This document shows positions 1 through 8,028 of a stretch of DNA of 33,517 nt, one piece after another. Position 1 is the stretch's first letter. Every line of letters begins with the position of its first letter. A model generated the notes under the pieces. That model was not told the DNA's origin. It ran no database searches and was given only the letters and a program-made list of their open reading frames with translations. This DNA comes from Asparagopsis taxiformis (taxonomy: Eukaryota; Rhodophyta; Florideophyceae; Bonnemaisoniales; Bonnemaisoniaceae), in NCBI GenBank assembly GCA_030407315.1, contig JALQPE010002631.1, positions 1-33,517 of the forward strand, in the 5' to 3' direction. A program made the translations under genes and the position numbers.

Positions 1-283
1 ATCTGAAATGAAAAAGGACGTCCGGTGGATGCCCGGCTAAATTGCATCGCTGGCAAAACCCAGAAATTCTAAAATTTCGGTCCAAAAAAACATGCAAAAA
101 ACATCGATTTGGGAGGTCGAAGTGCCGTACGCAGACCCCCATCTCAAAAACATGTTCACATGTGCATGTTTTTTGAGAATAGCCCAAATTTTAATTCAAC
201 TTAGGACGGCCGCCGACATAGGCTTGATTCTAATTTGGCCACAACGGCCCTAGAAGCTACCAAGCGCCCCGAGCGGTCCCTCA
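1..283. repeat. Dispersed left-flank repeat, copy A (incomplete at the window edge)
   Basis: This stretch matches 934-1196 over most of its length: a GGACGTCCGGTGGA block, an AATTGCAT-GCTGGC block, AGAAATTCTAAAATTTCGG, then an inverted repeat (TCTCAAAAACATG ... CATGTTTTTTGAGA), then AATTTGGCC and CGCCCCGAGCGG. Identity is moderate, with small indels. It lies outside the transposon and could be an old MITE or other non-coding element. It has no convincing ORF. Confidence 0.6.
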
Positions 284-933
284 CCACACACTGACTCTCT
301 CACGCCCATCTTGTTGAATCATTCTCTGCTAGCCTCATCCATACGTTCACACCACATCATAATCCTCTACTAAGATGTTCAACCTGTACGTGCCACGGTT
401 GTACTAGTCGCCTCCGACGTCCCGCCAATTGGCATTACATTATCACAGAAAAAACACCATGAAAACTACAACTATCTGGACCTCTCAACCATCCAATGTG
501 CGCATACGATGGATTTCTGCCACATTGCAATTGCCCTCCGATTACACAGCCAATTTGGGGTCCATCCAGCATTGTTGCTTTCCTGCCACCTCTATTTGCT
601 CTGAGGCATGTAAAGAGGCGTCGAGGTACGACCAAGGTGGCAGTCCAAAACGTTTGTGGACCTTTGCTACAGCTAGGATGTACCTCGAGTTGCAGCACCA
701 CCACACACCATACACAAACACACAGAACCGGCACAGGCGCACACACTGCAGCACGCTCCTGGCCCATGATTCGCTTCACTGGCGTGATGCAGTGCGTGCG
801 CGCCCTGTGGTAATCCAGCTGCCAGCCAGGGAACCACTTGCCAACTGATTCCCTCACTTCAGTACGGAAGATCGGTGCGCCTCATTGTCTGCTCCATTGC
901 TGCAATGCGTGCATGTGAGCAGCACACGACCAA
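284..933. other. No gene recognised
   Basis: Overlapping ORFs of up to 140 codons occur on both strands, but none gives a protein-like composition or recognisable motif, and they mirror each other as chance ORFs do. The stretch separates copies A and B of the flanking repeat. Confidence 0.5.
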
Positions 934-1196
934 CCTGAAATGGACGTCCGGTGGACGTCCAGCTCGATTGCATTGCTGGCCAGCCCCAGAAATTCTAAAT
1001 TTCGGGCAGAAAAAAATTGTAAAAAATCATCGATTTCGGCGGGTCGATTGTGCCGTACGGCACACCCCCATCTCAAAAACATGTTCACATGTGCATGTTT
1101 TTGAGAATATCCCAAATTTTAATTCAAATCAAGGTGTGTAATTTGGCCAAACGACCCCAGGAACCGGCCGCCGCCCCGAGCGGGGCTATCACTGGC
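934..1196. repeat. Dispersed left-flank repeat, copy B
   Basis: Second long copy of the repeat at 1-283. The central inverted repeat is clear here: TCTCAAAAACATG and CATGTTTTTGAGA are separated by a short AT-rich loop at about 1071-1107. The copy ends near the CCGCCCCGAGCGGGG palindrome. Confidence 0.6.
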
Positions 1197-1335
1197 TTCT
1201 GTAAGCACCAACTGTAAACAAAATTGCGTCTTACGAAGGGTCCATTTCAGGCTCAATACGCCAGGGACAGTCTTGGTCCTTCTTTCATCATGGTCCCGCC
1301 CCACTCTCTCACAACGACACCTACTGGGCATCAGC

Positions 1336-1398
1336 TGGATGTCCAGCTCGATTGCATTGCTGGCCACCCAGAAATTCTAAAATTTCCGAAAAATCAAT
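1336..1398. repeat. Dispersed left-flank repeat, partial copy C
   Basis: Only the GTCCAGCTCGATTGCATTGC-TGGCC and AGAAATTCTAAAATTTC part of the repeat is present. It is in the same orientation as copies A and B. Confidence 0.55.
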
Positions 1399-1595
1399 TT
1401 GGTGGCCCAGCATCTCCTGTGCCGAAAATTCCCACACTCACTGATGAATGCGTCTGAGAACGTGTTTCGCACATGTACGCAACAAGGGAAGGCTCACAGA
1501 AGGTTGAGACTACGCTGCTTGTGTACGCGTCGTCTGAAATAGTGAGTGACTTGTTTGTTGTAGAGTATGGAGTATGCGGTCTGGTGGTTTGGAAA

Positions 1596-1608
1596 CACTA
1601 CGGTGTTG
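1596..1608 (+). repeat. Left terminal inverted repeat of the CACTA element
   Basis: CACTACGGTGTTG, exactly complementary to 27317-27329. It is followed 11 bp later by the first GACAGT palindrome. Confidence 0.8.
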
Positions 1609-1618
1609 GGAATGAAAA

Positions 1619-1965
1619 AAGACAGTAAATTTACTGTCTGAGACAGTAAAAATTACTGTCTGGCCAAGACAGTGCGCGGAGACAGTAAAATTTACTGTCT
1701 GGAAATTTCAGAATACTGCTGCAGCAGTAAACTGGCACGAAATCTGGACAGTACCAAAAACAGTAAAATTTACTGTCCAGAACAGTAAATTTTACTGTCT
1801 GGAAGTGTTGCCGCCAGACAGTATGTGCAGACAGTACATTTTACTGTCTGAGGCAGTACATTGTATTGTATTACTGCACTGTCTGGGGAAATCTGTAGAC
1901 AGTAGTGTAGATAGCAAATTGTATTGTCTGCGGGTAGTACCGTGCATTGGTTGACAGCACTGTCT
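1619..1965. repeat. Left subterminal repeat array (GACAGT...ACTGTC palindromes)
   Basis: At least eight irregularly spaced units of the form GACAGTAAATTTACTGTC, or half units of it, separated by TGA, GGCCAA and similar spacers. Units degenerate inward. The two outermost units are separated by TGA, exactly as at the right end. Subterminal repeats of this kind are the binding sites of the accessory protein in characterised CACTA elements; the same role here is inference. Confidence 0.8.
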
Positions 1966-2502
1966 GGTGGAGTGGACTTAGAGGAAATATGGAGCATAGT
2001 GTTAGTGTGAAGGTAAATATTGGAATGGTGTGTGGAATACGACTATAGTAATTGTGATGGTGCTTTACAGATAGTTGGGTGCGGGGAAGCTAGATGCTGA
2101 ATAGGACGTTGTAGAAAGAAAGATAGGGAAGATTGAACATATCTCGTTTGTCTCACCGTAAGGAGAGAAAGTACAGAGTAGACTATATTATGTTGAGTTT
2201 AGCATTTCAAATTATACCTATCTATCTTTGCATTGAAAGTGTCGAGTAGGAGACGTCAGTCTGGTAGCGAGGTGTGGTATTCACAGGACGTGGGTGGTAG
2301 CAAAGGAAAGAATACGCACCATCCACCACTAAATTATGAAAAATAACCGTTACGGAGCACCGAGAAGCATTATTATTATGTAGAGTAGAACAGGATGGAT
2401 GCATCCACTGGAATGATATTTGCTACAACACTGCTGTACTAAGCGTGACACCCTTCCTTCAAAGCACTTCTCCTTTTAGCAAACTCCAATTGCAAGTTCA
2501 AC
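1966..2502. other. Gene-free stretch upstream of the first cargo gene
   Basis: No convincing ORF. It probably holds the promoter and 5' leader of the gene starting at 2503, but I see no defined TATA box or other site that decides this. Confidence 0.4.
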
Positions 2503-4029
2503 ATGAATCCCGAAACCTCCGTGAGCATCGCTGCATTTTCCGAAATAACGCGTGAGGGCTTTTCGAACATCACTGCAGAGCTGAAAGCCCTGAGTGATAA
2601 AATGGATGCCGTCGAGAAGAGCACCATTCAATTACGCGAGACTCTCGGAAATGTCGCCAAGACTGTCTCCATGCTAAACACCGATATGCAGGAGGTCAAG
2701 GGCATCGTCGATGGGCTTCTGAGCCAGGGACAAGGACATCCGAAGAAGATCGCCTCTGAGAAGGACAGGGAACGTCTCCGCATTGCGCAGGATGCGGAGA
2801 AATCGTTCACGTTCGAAATGGTGTGTGCTGTGCTGTGTGCTGTTGTTCCAACGTACACGAAGGCAATGGTGGATAAGAGGGATAGGCATTTCAACGGATG
2901 CCAGCTAATCAATACGCTGATGTTCGCCAGGCAGAGCAATGAGCGAAAGGATGTGTTCAATAGGACGCTTGCCGGCCGGAACCACATTGAATTGCGCTGC
3001 CAAGTTGTGACCTCTTTAATCAAGAATACGTGTCAAAACAATTCTTTCAGAGAGGGAGGAGACCGTTCCAGCTCCAATGGAACGTCGGAAGGTATCGAAC
3101 GGTGGAGGGCGCGGGGGTATGTGACTACCGGGACCATTGAGGAGACAATTCGCGGAACGGACTCTGCTCGCATGGATGGAATGCATGGGACGTCCGAGGC
3201 AAGTGATGGGGCCGCTCGAAAGCAGAAGCGAAGAAAGGTTGGTGACAATGGGCCGTTGCACAGAAAGGAGGTAGGCATCACTGTGACGAAATCGGCACTC
3301 ACGGCAGTGACCGGGTTTATGAACAAGTCCAGAGATCATGTGCGAAACCGGTTCATCCGAGATCTTGGATTCGTTCTATACAGTGGGTTTCAAGGTTCAG
3401 TCCGCATGGAGCATCATTTGCACGACGGTGGGCTGGACATTGAGTCAGTTCCAAGTCTGTACTCGGCGCAGAGGAAAATGAATGCAGCGGAGCGTGCAGC
3501 AATGGATGACAAGAATATGAAGATTCTTCGCGACTTCATTGCTGTGCGAAAAGAAATGGTATTCAAAGTCGAGTACGAAGTTCAAATAATTGGAGAACCG
3601 GACAAGAGGTTTGTGACTAGGAGGATCAATTTAGTAGAGGTTGCACTGAACTTTGCAGTCGCCTACACGCAATGTTCTGATAAGAACATGTTCCTGCGAC
3701 GTTCAGAATACTCCTTGCAATTCATCTACATACTTGCATACGGGTTCCGAACGATTTTGAAATTTCAAAGTGGAGCAGAGGTGGGAGGAGCGCAAATCCG
3801 GGAAATCAATGAAGCAGTGAAACTGCTTCTTCCCGGGGAGCGGGTGAGTAGTCGTTTTATGAATGAGGAGGTTTTGACTATATCGCGTGATAGATATGAA
3901 GAACTGAATGTAGACGATGGAGGGGACTCAGTGCTGGAGGAGAGCTTCAGGTCTATGGAAGAGGACGGAGGAGATGAAGAATATGTGAAGGTATTTGTCG
4001 ATGATGAAATCGAGAATGAAGGGGAGTAG
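2503..4029 (+). CDS. Unknown element-encoded protein: coiled coil, NLS, acidic tail (508 aa)
   Basis: I do not recognise a family. Residues about 10-75 have a heptad-like pattern of hydrophobic residues (FSNITAELKALSDKMDAVEKS and following), suggesting an oligomerising coiled coil. A basic cluster ARKQKRRKV at about 238-246 looks like a nuclear localisation signal. The stretch of about 270-440 is a well-mixed alpha/beta sequence, and the last 60 residues are strongly acidic. The ATG at 2503 is the first in frame and matches the start of the coiled coil. A poly(A) signal follows 45 bp after the stop. It is the gene nearest the left subterminal array. By position and make-up it could be a DNA-binding accessory factor analogous to CACTA TNPA, but no DNA-binding domain is recognised and this is inference only. 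Confidence 0.75.
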   Translation: MNPETSVSIAAFSEITREGFSNITAELKALSDKMDAVEKSTIQLRETLGNVAKTVSMLNTDMQEVKGIVDGLLSQGQGHPKKIASEKDRERLRIAQDAEKSFTFEMVCAVLCAVVPTYTKAMVDKRDRHFNGCQLINTLMFARQSNERKDVFNRTLAGRNHIELRCQVVTSLIKNTCQNNSFREGGDRSSSNGTSEGIERWRARGYVTTGTIEETIRGTDSARMDGMHGTSEASDGAARKQKRRKVGDNGPLHRKEVGITVTKSALTAVTGFMNKSRDHVRNRFIRDLGFVLYSGFQGSVRMEHHLHDGGLDIESVPSLYSAQRKMNAAERAAMDDKNMKILRDFIAVRKEMVFKVEYEVQIIGEPDKRFVTRRINLVEVALNFAVAYTQCSDKNMFLRRSEYSLQFIYILAYGFRTILKFQSGAEVGGAQIREINEAVKLLLPGERVSSRFMNEEVLTISRDRYEELNVDDGGDSVLEESFRSMEEDGGDEEYVKVFVDDEIENEGE

Positions 4030-4073
4030 TATCGGATGAAACCGGTTTCGGTATAGTAGACGAAGAATGAAGA

Positions 4074-4079
4074 AATAAA
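4074..4079 (+). terminator. Poly(A) signal AATAAA after the first cargo gene
   Basis: AATAAA 45 bp downstream of the stop codon of the 2503-4029 gene, in a suitable position for its 3' end. The next gene converges from the other strand with only about 226 bp between the two stop codons. Confidence 0.55.
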
Positions 4080-4255
4080 ATTTCTGTTGAGTTGAATTTT
4101 GTAATAGATGGAAGTAGATAGATACGAGACATCAGGAAACCAGTCAGACGATAGTGTCAAGTCGAAGGAATAGCGCAGAGACAGGTAGTGGAATAGTCGA
4201 AGTAGGAAGGGGCGAGGGTATCCGTCTTTACTAGAAATTGATGGCCACAGGAGCT

Positions 4256-5665
4256 CTAGAATGGAATACCCAGGAACAGGATAACTACGGATAGGTGTGC
4301 TTTATTATTTTTGCTCCGGACTGCAGGTGGCAGGTGGAGGAGAGGAGGGTGGGTAGTGTCTGAATCCGCATTGAAGCCAAGACGAGAGATAGCCTCATAG
4401 CCAATGTCTTCAAGCTCCTGGCATGTAGTAGTACCACTGAAAATACAGCAAGGTAAGCGTAGATGTAGTGTACCAAACGTCTCTGCGGTTGATAGAGGCT
4501 GGAAAGTGCTGTAACAAGCTCGGCGCTGAATACGTCTCCACAGTAACGAAAACGTTGCTCCATAGGTAACAGTAGCCTTATCACGTAGGTGGAAAGAGTC
4601 CACGATGCTAGACTGTGATAGTTGGCTAAGACATAGGGGATGTAAAAATGTATTGTTGACGTGGTCAAACTCGTAGGAGTCTCTGCAAAGAACTGTCATA
4701 CGTTGGTCTGGGCTGGACAGGACGTAAGCAGATGAGCCGACGAGAAATGCGGAAGAAGGAGCATCATGAGAGCAATCAACGTCGACTAGATTTCCTAAAA
4801 TTCGGACAATCGATGAGCTGCCTCCATCGCGTTCCGCCCTGCTCTTCACCAATATTTTCTGGAACCCGTGTTGCGAGGTACCTATGGAGTCACATAGTGC
4901 CTGAAAGGTGGGGAAAATGATGGAAAGATCCGACTCATTTCCAGAGGGAAAGGTGATGTCCTCAAAGGACGGCTGGAAGAGAACGTCACGATTCTCTTTC
5001 GCCTTGCATTGAATGGCAATAGTGCGGAATTGAGCAAGGGAGCAGTCAGCCTGTACTCTGATTTCTTCTTGCGATGTTTGTCGCATTCCCCTGGAGTGCT
5101 CGGATTTTGTCATCCGGAGGGAGAGGGGCTTGTCTGTGTACACACCAAGCTTCTGAAACAGAATGCTACATACAGTCAGAGCAGAGGAGGTCATGGAACT
5201 GTTGGAATCGAATGGAGGGGGAAGAGGATGTTTGGCAGCTGACTCCAGCTTTTCCAATCTTGCCAGCATTTCTGCTACGGTCTTCTTCATTTGATCCGCA
5301 GTGCAATCTTGAAGGATGCCGCGGTGGCGGTGGCGAGTGTGGTCAATGCCGTAGTCCGGGTCTCTCTCTGCTGGGGATGGAGGTGAGTCCATACTGCGAA
5401 GCTCACCACTTCGCCACGGGAGAACCCTTCCGGAATCCTTGTCGACGAGCTCGTTACGATCTGAAATCTTGACTTGAGAAAGGGTAGAGTCGAAACCATA
5501 TTCAGCTTTGTATTCGAGCAATGCATGGAGGAATGGGTCTGTTTCAGTCTTGACCTGAGTAATTTCCTTGACGATTGCAGACCACCAGACAATTTTTCGT
5601 TTCCTCCCAAACGGCCGAAGTTCCCATTGAACTTCTATAACGTCGTTTGGAGCGAGAGGAAGCAT
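4256..5665 (-). CDS. Unknown protein with Tudor/SH3-like N-terminal segment (469 aa)
   Basis: The family is not recognised. Residues 8-85 read like a small beta-barrel of the Tudor type: NDVIEVQWE, then a basic loop, then VWWSAIVKEI, then LLEYKAEYGF, QVKI and LPWR. That is the pattern of short strands with paired tryptophans and a Y-x-A strand that chromatin-reader barrels show. A short coiled coil follows at about 120-142 (MKKTVAEMLARLEKLESAAK). The remaining 300 residues have no motif I can name. The gene converges on the 2503-4029 gene and diverges from the ParB-like gene, sharing a roughly 510-bp upstream region with it. If the barrel is real, the protein could read methylated histone tails or other methylated ligands, which would suit the SET and methyltransferase neighbour. 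That link is inference. Confidence 0.65.
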   Translation of the reverse strand: MLPLAPNDVIEVQWELRPFGRKRKIVWWSAIVKEITQVKTETDPFLHALLEYKAEYGFDSTLSQVKISDRNELVDKDSGRVLPWRSGELRSMDSPPSPAERDPDYGIDHTRHRHRGILQDCTADQMKKTVAEMLARLEKLESAAKHPLPPPFDSNSSMTSSALTVCSILFQKLGVYTDKPLSLRMTKSEHSRGMRQTSQEEIRVQADCSLAQFRTIAIQCKAKENRDVLFQPSFEDITFPSGNESDLSIIFPTFQALCDSIGTSQHGFQKILVKSRAERDGGSSSIVRILGNLVDVDCSHDAPSSAFLVGSSAYVLSSPDQRMTVLCRDSYEFDHVNNTFLHPLCLSQLSQSSIVDSFHLRDKATVTYGATFSLLWRRIQRRACYSTFQPLSTAETFGTLHLRLPCCIFSGTTTCQELEDIGYEAISRLGFNADSDTTHPPLLHLPPAVRSKNNKAHLSVVILFLGIPF

Positions 5666-6177
5666 GTTGGGATAGCTATGGGATAGAATTGTTGTATTAG
5701 TGAAAGCCTAACCGTTACCTTCTGCTAAAGAGTAGTATATACTAGGAGGATTGGAAAGGTCGAGAAGAGATGTTTAGGTGGTGTAGAAATAGAATGGACA
5801 ATTGACAAAATTGACACGTCAGTGTGGATGATGTCTGCCATGAACTGATTGCAGCATAAAATTTGATGTGAATAATCGTTCTAGAAGTGAATGTCGGATG
5901 CATACGATTGGACTACAAAGATACGTTTAGAGATGTTACGGGGCCCAATAAATTGCATGGAAAAATATTTTGAGTATTACTTTAGTATTACATTGATTAT
6001 TGAGCTAACAGTCGATGTAGTTATCTTGTAAAGGTTCGGACAGGGGTGGAAAGGAAACAGCCACCGAAGTGCTACCACTCGCTGACACTTTGTTTTAAAC
6101 AACCAACTTCTGCTTTGCGCCACCCTGGTCAAGCAGCAACCAACTATCCCTTTCTTAAAACTCTACCTTTGTTCGCC
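5666..6177. promoter_or_regulatory. Shared divergent upstream region (gene 4256-5665 and ParB-like gene)
   Basis: No coding signal of its own. It includes a 12-bp palindrome TAGTATATACTA at 5733-5744, which could be a TATA-type element, and AT-rich sequence at 5950-6010. An in-frame ATG at 6046 would add 44 residues to the ParB-like protein, but they look unlike coding sequence, so I treat that part as leader. Confidence 0.4.
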
Positions 6178-8028
6178 ATGGAAGGAACGTTCCACAATCA
6201 CGGTGAAAAGCACGACGGATGGGTGTTCATCGACCCCAATCAAGTCAGCAAATTCGTATCGATTCGCGATGTTGATGCAAGTCATGTGGAAGCGCTCATG
6301 GAGAGCATTCGCAACAGCGGTTATGACACAGCTCATCCCGTGACTGGCAGGTTTCGAGAAGGCGTTCTGGAGATATTGGATGGAGCGCACCGCTGCATGG
6401 CAATTGTACGTGGAATGGAGAAGGGCGTCTTTCCTCCTGGCGTTACGATTCCTATGCGAGAAGAGTCTATCGTGGCGGACACCAACAGCAGTACTGCTGT
6501 TGTGCTGGACCGTGTGAGAGCGACGACATCCAACGACATTGCAGGCCTGCAAAGGCGCATGATGTTTGTTGAGTATCTGATGATCGCCGTTGATCTCAGA
6601 GACGAGTACTGGGTCCAAAACGGAAAGGACAAGTACGCTCACATTTCGTCTGTGAGGATGGCTGATGTGTTGGGCTGGATCAAATCCTGCGATCCAAGCG
6701 GCCAAATTGCTTCAAGCCTGAGTGGTAAACCGCAGTACAGCTCATGCATGTCTATTCTGGCTGTGCTTCGGCCGTATCACCGAGCAGAAGATTCGAGTGC
6801 GATTGATTTGCGTCTGTGGCAAATGTTTTGTCATGCATGGGGACTCAATGCAGAGATGGGTGATTCTCCGAGGATGGTTGAGTTTCCGAAACAGGTGGGG
6901 GTGACTAGTTCTCGTGCCGTCGAAATGTTTGGCAAGACACCCCGCGGAGAATTGTCCTCTCCACTGAACCGCGAACTGCTTTCGAGCAGGTACTTTCTGG
7001 ACGGCGCTACATCCGACATGCAAGATTCTTTGCAGGCTAGCCAGAAGCGGTTCAGGAGGCTGATGGTTATGATGTGCCAGTGTATCTTGGCTATTCGCAG
7101 TAAGGAGATGGGCAGTGTGCCATCTAGGCGGGCCAGAGCCACATCCGGGGCCATTGGTGGTGGTGGAATGGTTGGAATTGCAACATCCAGTGCGCAAGCC
7201 AACCAGCTTGGATTTGTTGTCGACCGTGTGTTAGCTGCGTGGGATACCGGGGCAAGAGTGTTGGGGTATGAGGATGTTGAATCGATGTGCTGGCCGTTCA
7301 TGGTATTCGATCCTGCGAGCCTTTGCTTCAGGTCACTCCCGAATCGGTCTGATGGCTGCGCGGTCGAGGAGCATCGGAAAAACCTGACCATTGTCCCGAA
7401 AACTGTAGACAGTGAAAACGGGTTCTGTGCCGACCTTCCAGTGGCTGTGGATGCAAGGCTGCGATCATTGACAAGCGCCTTCCTGCTGTCGATACGCCAA
7501 TGTGTCACTGAGGTGAATGTGTTCGCCGAGCGTGGTCAGCTGATGCAGAGACTTCGAGCCTTGCTTTTCGACACTCCTGACAAGTTCGGATTGAACTCGT
7601 TCATGCGAGCCAAGTTGAACACGTCTCATGCCCTGGATGGTCAGAGGAGGCTGAAGGCTTGGTTATTGCGAACCCGAGAGCAACGAAAGCTTCCTCTGAC
7701 CATGGATGAGTTGCACAGTCTTGAGGATACGCCCGAGCCTGGCATCCTTGAAGGTGCACCTGCGCAGATGGAAATATCCGCAGCAGTGCCAAACAATGGC
7801 AGCGAGGATATAGAAGAGGATAGTCTGGAGCCACAGAGGAAGAAGGCTAGGCTGGAGCGCGGTGGTGGAGAGGACGATAATGCGGCGGTTGCTAGCGAAA
7901 CAGCAACAAGAGAAGGTGCGGCCGAGGATGACGCTATGGAGGTTGACACTGTATCGCCTACAGAAGCACCGCTCGTTGACGTCGGAAAGGAATCCAAGCC
8001 GAATATGTCACCAAGCTGGAAGCTGTGA
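6178..8028 (+). CDS. ParB-like (ParB/sulfiredoxin-fold) protein, 616 aa, possibly N-terminal half of a larger methyltransferase protein
   Basis: Residues 15-80 form a ParB-like N-terminal domain: VFIDPNQV, R30 with DASHVEALMESIRNSGYD, then VLEILDGAHRCMAIV with the hallmark DGAHR at 68-72. In bacteria and phages this fold binds or hydrolyses nucleotides and is often paired with DNA methyltransferases. Residues about 150-200 include a possible helix-turn-helix-like stretch (ISSVRMADVLGWIKS), but this is weak. The C-terminal 90 residues are low complexity, with an NLS-like PQRKKARLERG and acidic runs. I chose the ATG at 6178 because the ParB fold begins just after it; 6046 is an alternative. The stop overlaps the ATG of the methyltransferase as TGATG, so the two are either co-translated or one gene split by a -1 frameshift. 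Two further ParB-like proteins are encoded on the opposite strand. Confidence 0.8.
   Translation: MEGTFHNHGEKHDGWVFIDPNQVSKFVSIRDVDASHVEALMESIRNSGYDTAHPVTGRFREGVLEILDGAHRCMAIVRGMEKGVFPPGVTIPMREESIVADTNSSTAVVLDRVRATTSNDIAGLQRRMMFVEYLMIAVDLRDEYWVQNGKDKYAHISSVRMADVLGWIKSCDPSGQIASSLSGKPQYSSCMSILAVLRPYHRAEDSSAIDLRLWQMFCHAWGLNAEMGDSPRMVEFPKQVGVTSSRAVEMFGKTPRGELSSPLNRELLSSRYFLDGATSDMQDSLQASQKRFRRLMVMMCQCILAIRSKEMGSVPSRRARATSGAIGGGGMVGIATSSAQANQLGFVVDRVLAAWDTGARVLGYEDVESMCWPFMVFDPASLCFRSLPNRSDGCAVEEHRKNLTIVPKTVDSENGFCADLPVAVDARLRSLTSAFLLSIRQCVTEVNVFAERGQLMQRLRALLFDTPDKFGLNSFMRAKLNTSHALDGQRRLKAWLLRTREQRKLPLTMDELHSLEDTPEPGILEGAPAQMEISAAVPNNGSEDIEEDSLEPQRKKARLERGGGEDDNAAVASETATREGAAEDDAMEVDTVSPTEAPLVDVGKESKPNMSPSWKL

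Noticed and set aside
429..857. ORFs of about 140 codons on both strands
   Set aside because: They overlap on opposite strands, have no domain, biased composition or regulatory context, and look like chance open frames.
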